Assembly: GCA_903851455.1 (NCBI GenBank)
Contig: CAINOM010000564.1
Span: 1 to 6,504, forward strand
Direction of reading: 5' to 3'
Source: an uncultured Bacteroidota bacterium
GTDB taxonomy: Bacteria > Bacteroidota > Bacteroidia > Chitinophagales > Chitinophagaceae
Length of the DNA: 6,504 nucleotides
The notes beneath the pieces were generated by a model that saw only the letters and a list, made by a program, of their open reading frames with translations, made no database searches and had not been told where the DNA came from. The translations under genes were made by a program, and so were the position numbers. Positions 6,255-6,504 of this stretch are shown here, piece by piece; position 1 is the stretch's first letter; each line of letters starts with the position of its first letter.

Positions 6255-6504
6255 TTATTTGCCGTATACATAGTAGAATGTCAGCCGGTAAACAGCGTCT
6301 GTGCCTTTTATACCTGTCACATTCGAATTCATAGCAGCATATGCGGTACCGTATGAATTAACGCCATCGGCTGAAAGGCCTGAGTTATAAGTATTCATCC
6401 AGACATTGGGCATAAAGTGCACACCCTTAAAAGGTGTGAAATCCAAACCAAAGGTTACGAACTGCTCCTTCGTAGTAGGTTCATATGTGCTGGTCATGCC
6501 TGTA
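6255..6504 (-). CDS. Outer-membrane porin paralogue, C-terminal part (cut by window edge)
   Basis: The frame is open to the right edge, so only about the last 83 residues of this gene are visible and its start lies beyond the window. The Met at 6497 is internal: the intact neighbour porin has Val at that position, in the same TG-x-TSTYEPTTKEQF context. Aligned without gaps, 66 of the last 80 residues are identical, including MPNVWMNTYNS and the terminal GTDAVYRLTFYYVYGK. Differences cluster in one stretch just before the last strand (S/G, D/S, A/D, A/Y, K/A and others), probably a surface or turn region. It is followed by its own terminator, so it is likely a separate transcription unit. Same fold and general role as its neighbour; its substrate preference cannot be judged. 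Confidence 0.85.
   Translation of the reverse strand, partial: TGMTSTYEPTTKEQFVTFGLDFTPFKGVHFMPNVWMNTYNSGLSADGVNSYGTAYAAMNSNVTGIKGTDAVYRLTFYYVYGK

Noticed and set aside
6255..6497. Met at 6497 as the start of a small 80-residue protein
   Set aside because: The frame stays open to the window edge, and the residues align without gaps to the interior of the neighbouring porin, so this is the C-terminal end of a larger gene.

Overview
The window is a phosphate-uptake locus read entirely on the minus strand (right to left). It probably comes from a Bacteroidota member, with Chitinophagaceae or a relative the best guess. Three things point there: starts are preceded by A-rich sequence with no clear AGGAGG Shine-Dalgarno, possible promoters look like the Bacteroidota TTG / TAnnTTTG type, and two outer-membrane porins adjoin the pst genes. 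The family assignment is inference.

Layout in transcription order. At the right edge lies the 3' end of a porin gene (from 6255 to beyond the window), closed by a strong rho-independent terminator (6185-6219). Next is a 116-base promoter region holding four exactly spaced 11-bp repeats, (T/G)TAA(C/T)AT followed by 4 bases, which looks like a Pho box (6108-6147), with a possible core promoter just downstream. Then come a full-length porin (4734-6068), pstS (3587-4690), pstC (2578-3567), pstA (1731-2576), pstB (991-1749) and phoU (308-973). Gaps from the porin to phoU are 43, 19, 1, -19 and 17 bases. No terminator separates these genes until the one after phoU (223-247), so the six genes form a plausible single operon.

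The gene set covers the whole path of phosphate into a Gram-negative cell. The porin would pass phosphate across the outer membrane, the PstS lipoprotein would bind it in the periplasm, PstC and PstA form the inner-membrane channel, PstB supplies ATP hydrolysis, and PhoU signals sufficiency. The Pho-box-like repeats suggest phosphate-starvation activation by a PhoB-type response regulator. No phoB or phoR gene lies in the window.

Positions 1-307 hold no convincing protein gene. They contain the phoU terminator, a 20-bp near-perfect palindrome (131-150) overlapping a TAnnTTTG box, and a second strong leftward terminator (42-71). This could be a separate short transcript or a leader for a gene beyond the left edge.

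The most notable items are the four-unit Pho-box array, a 14-bp hairpin inside the 5' end of pstC that may set PstS versus PstCAB levels, the tandem porin paralogues that share 66 of the last 80 residues, and the unexplained palindrome plus terminator unit at the left end.
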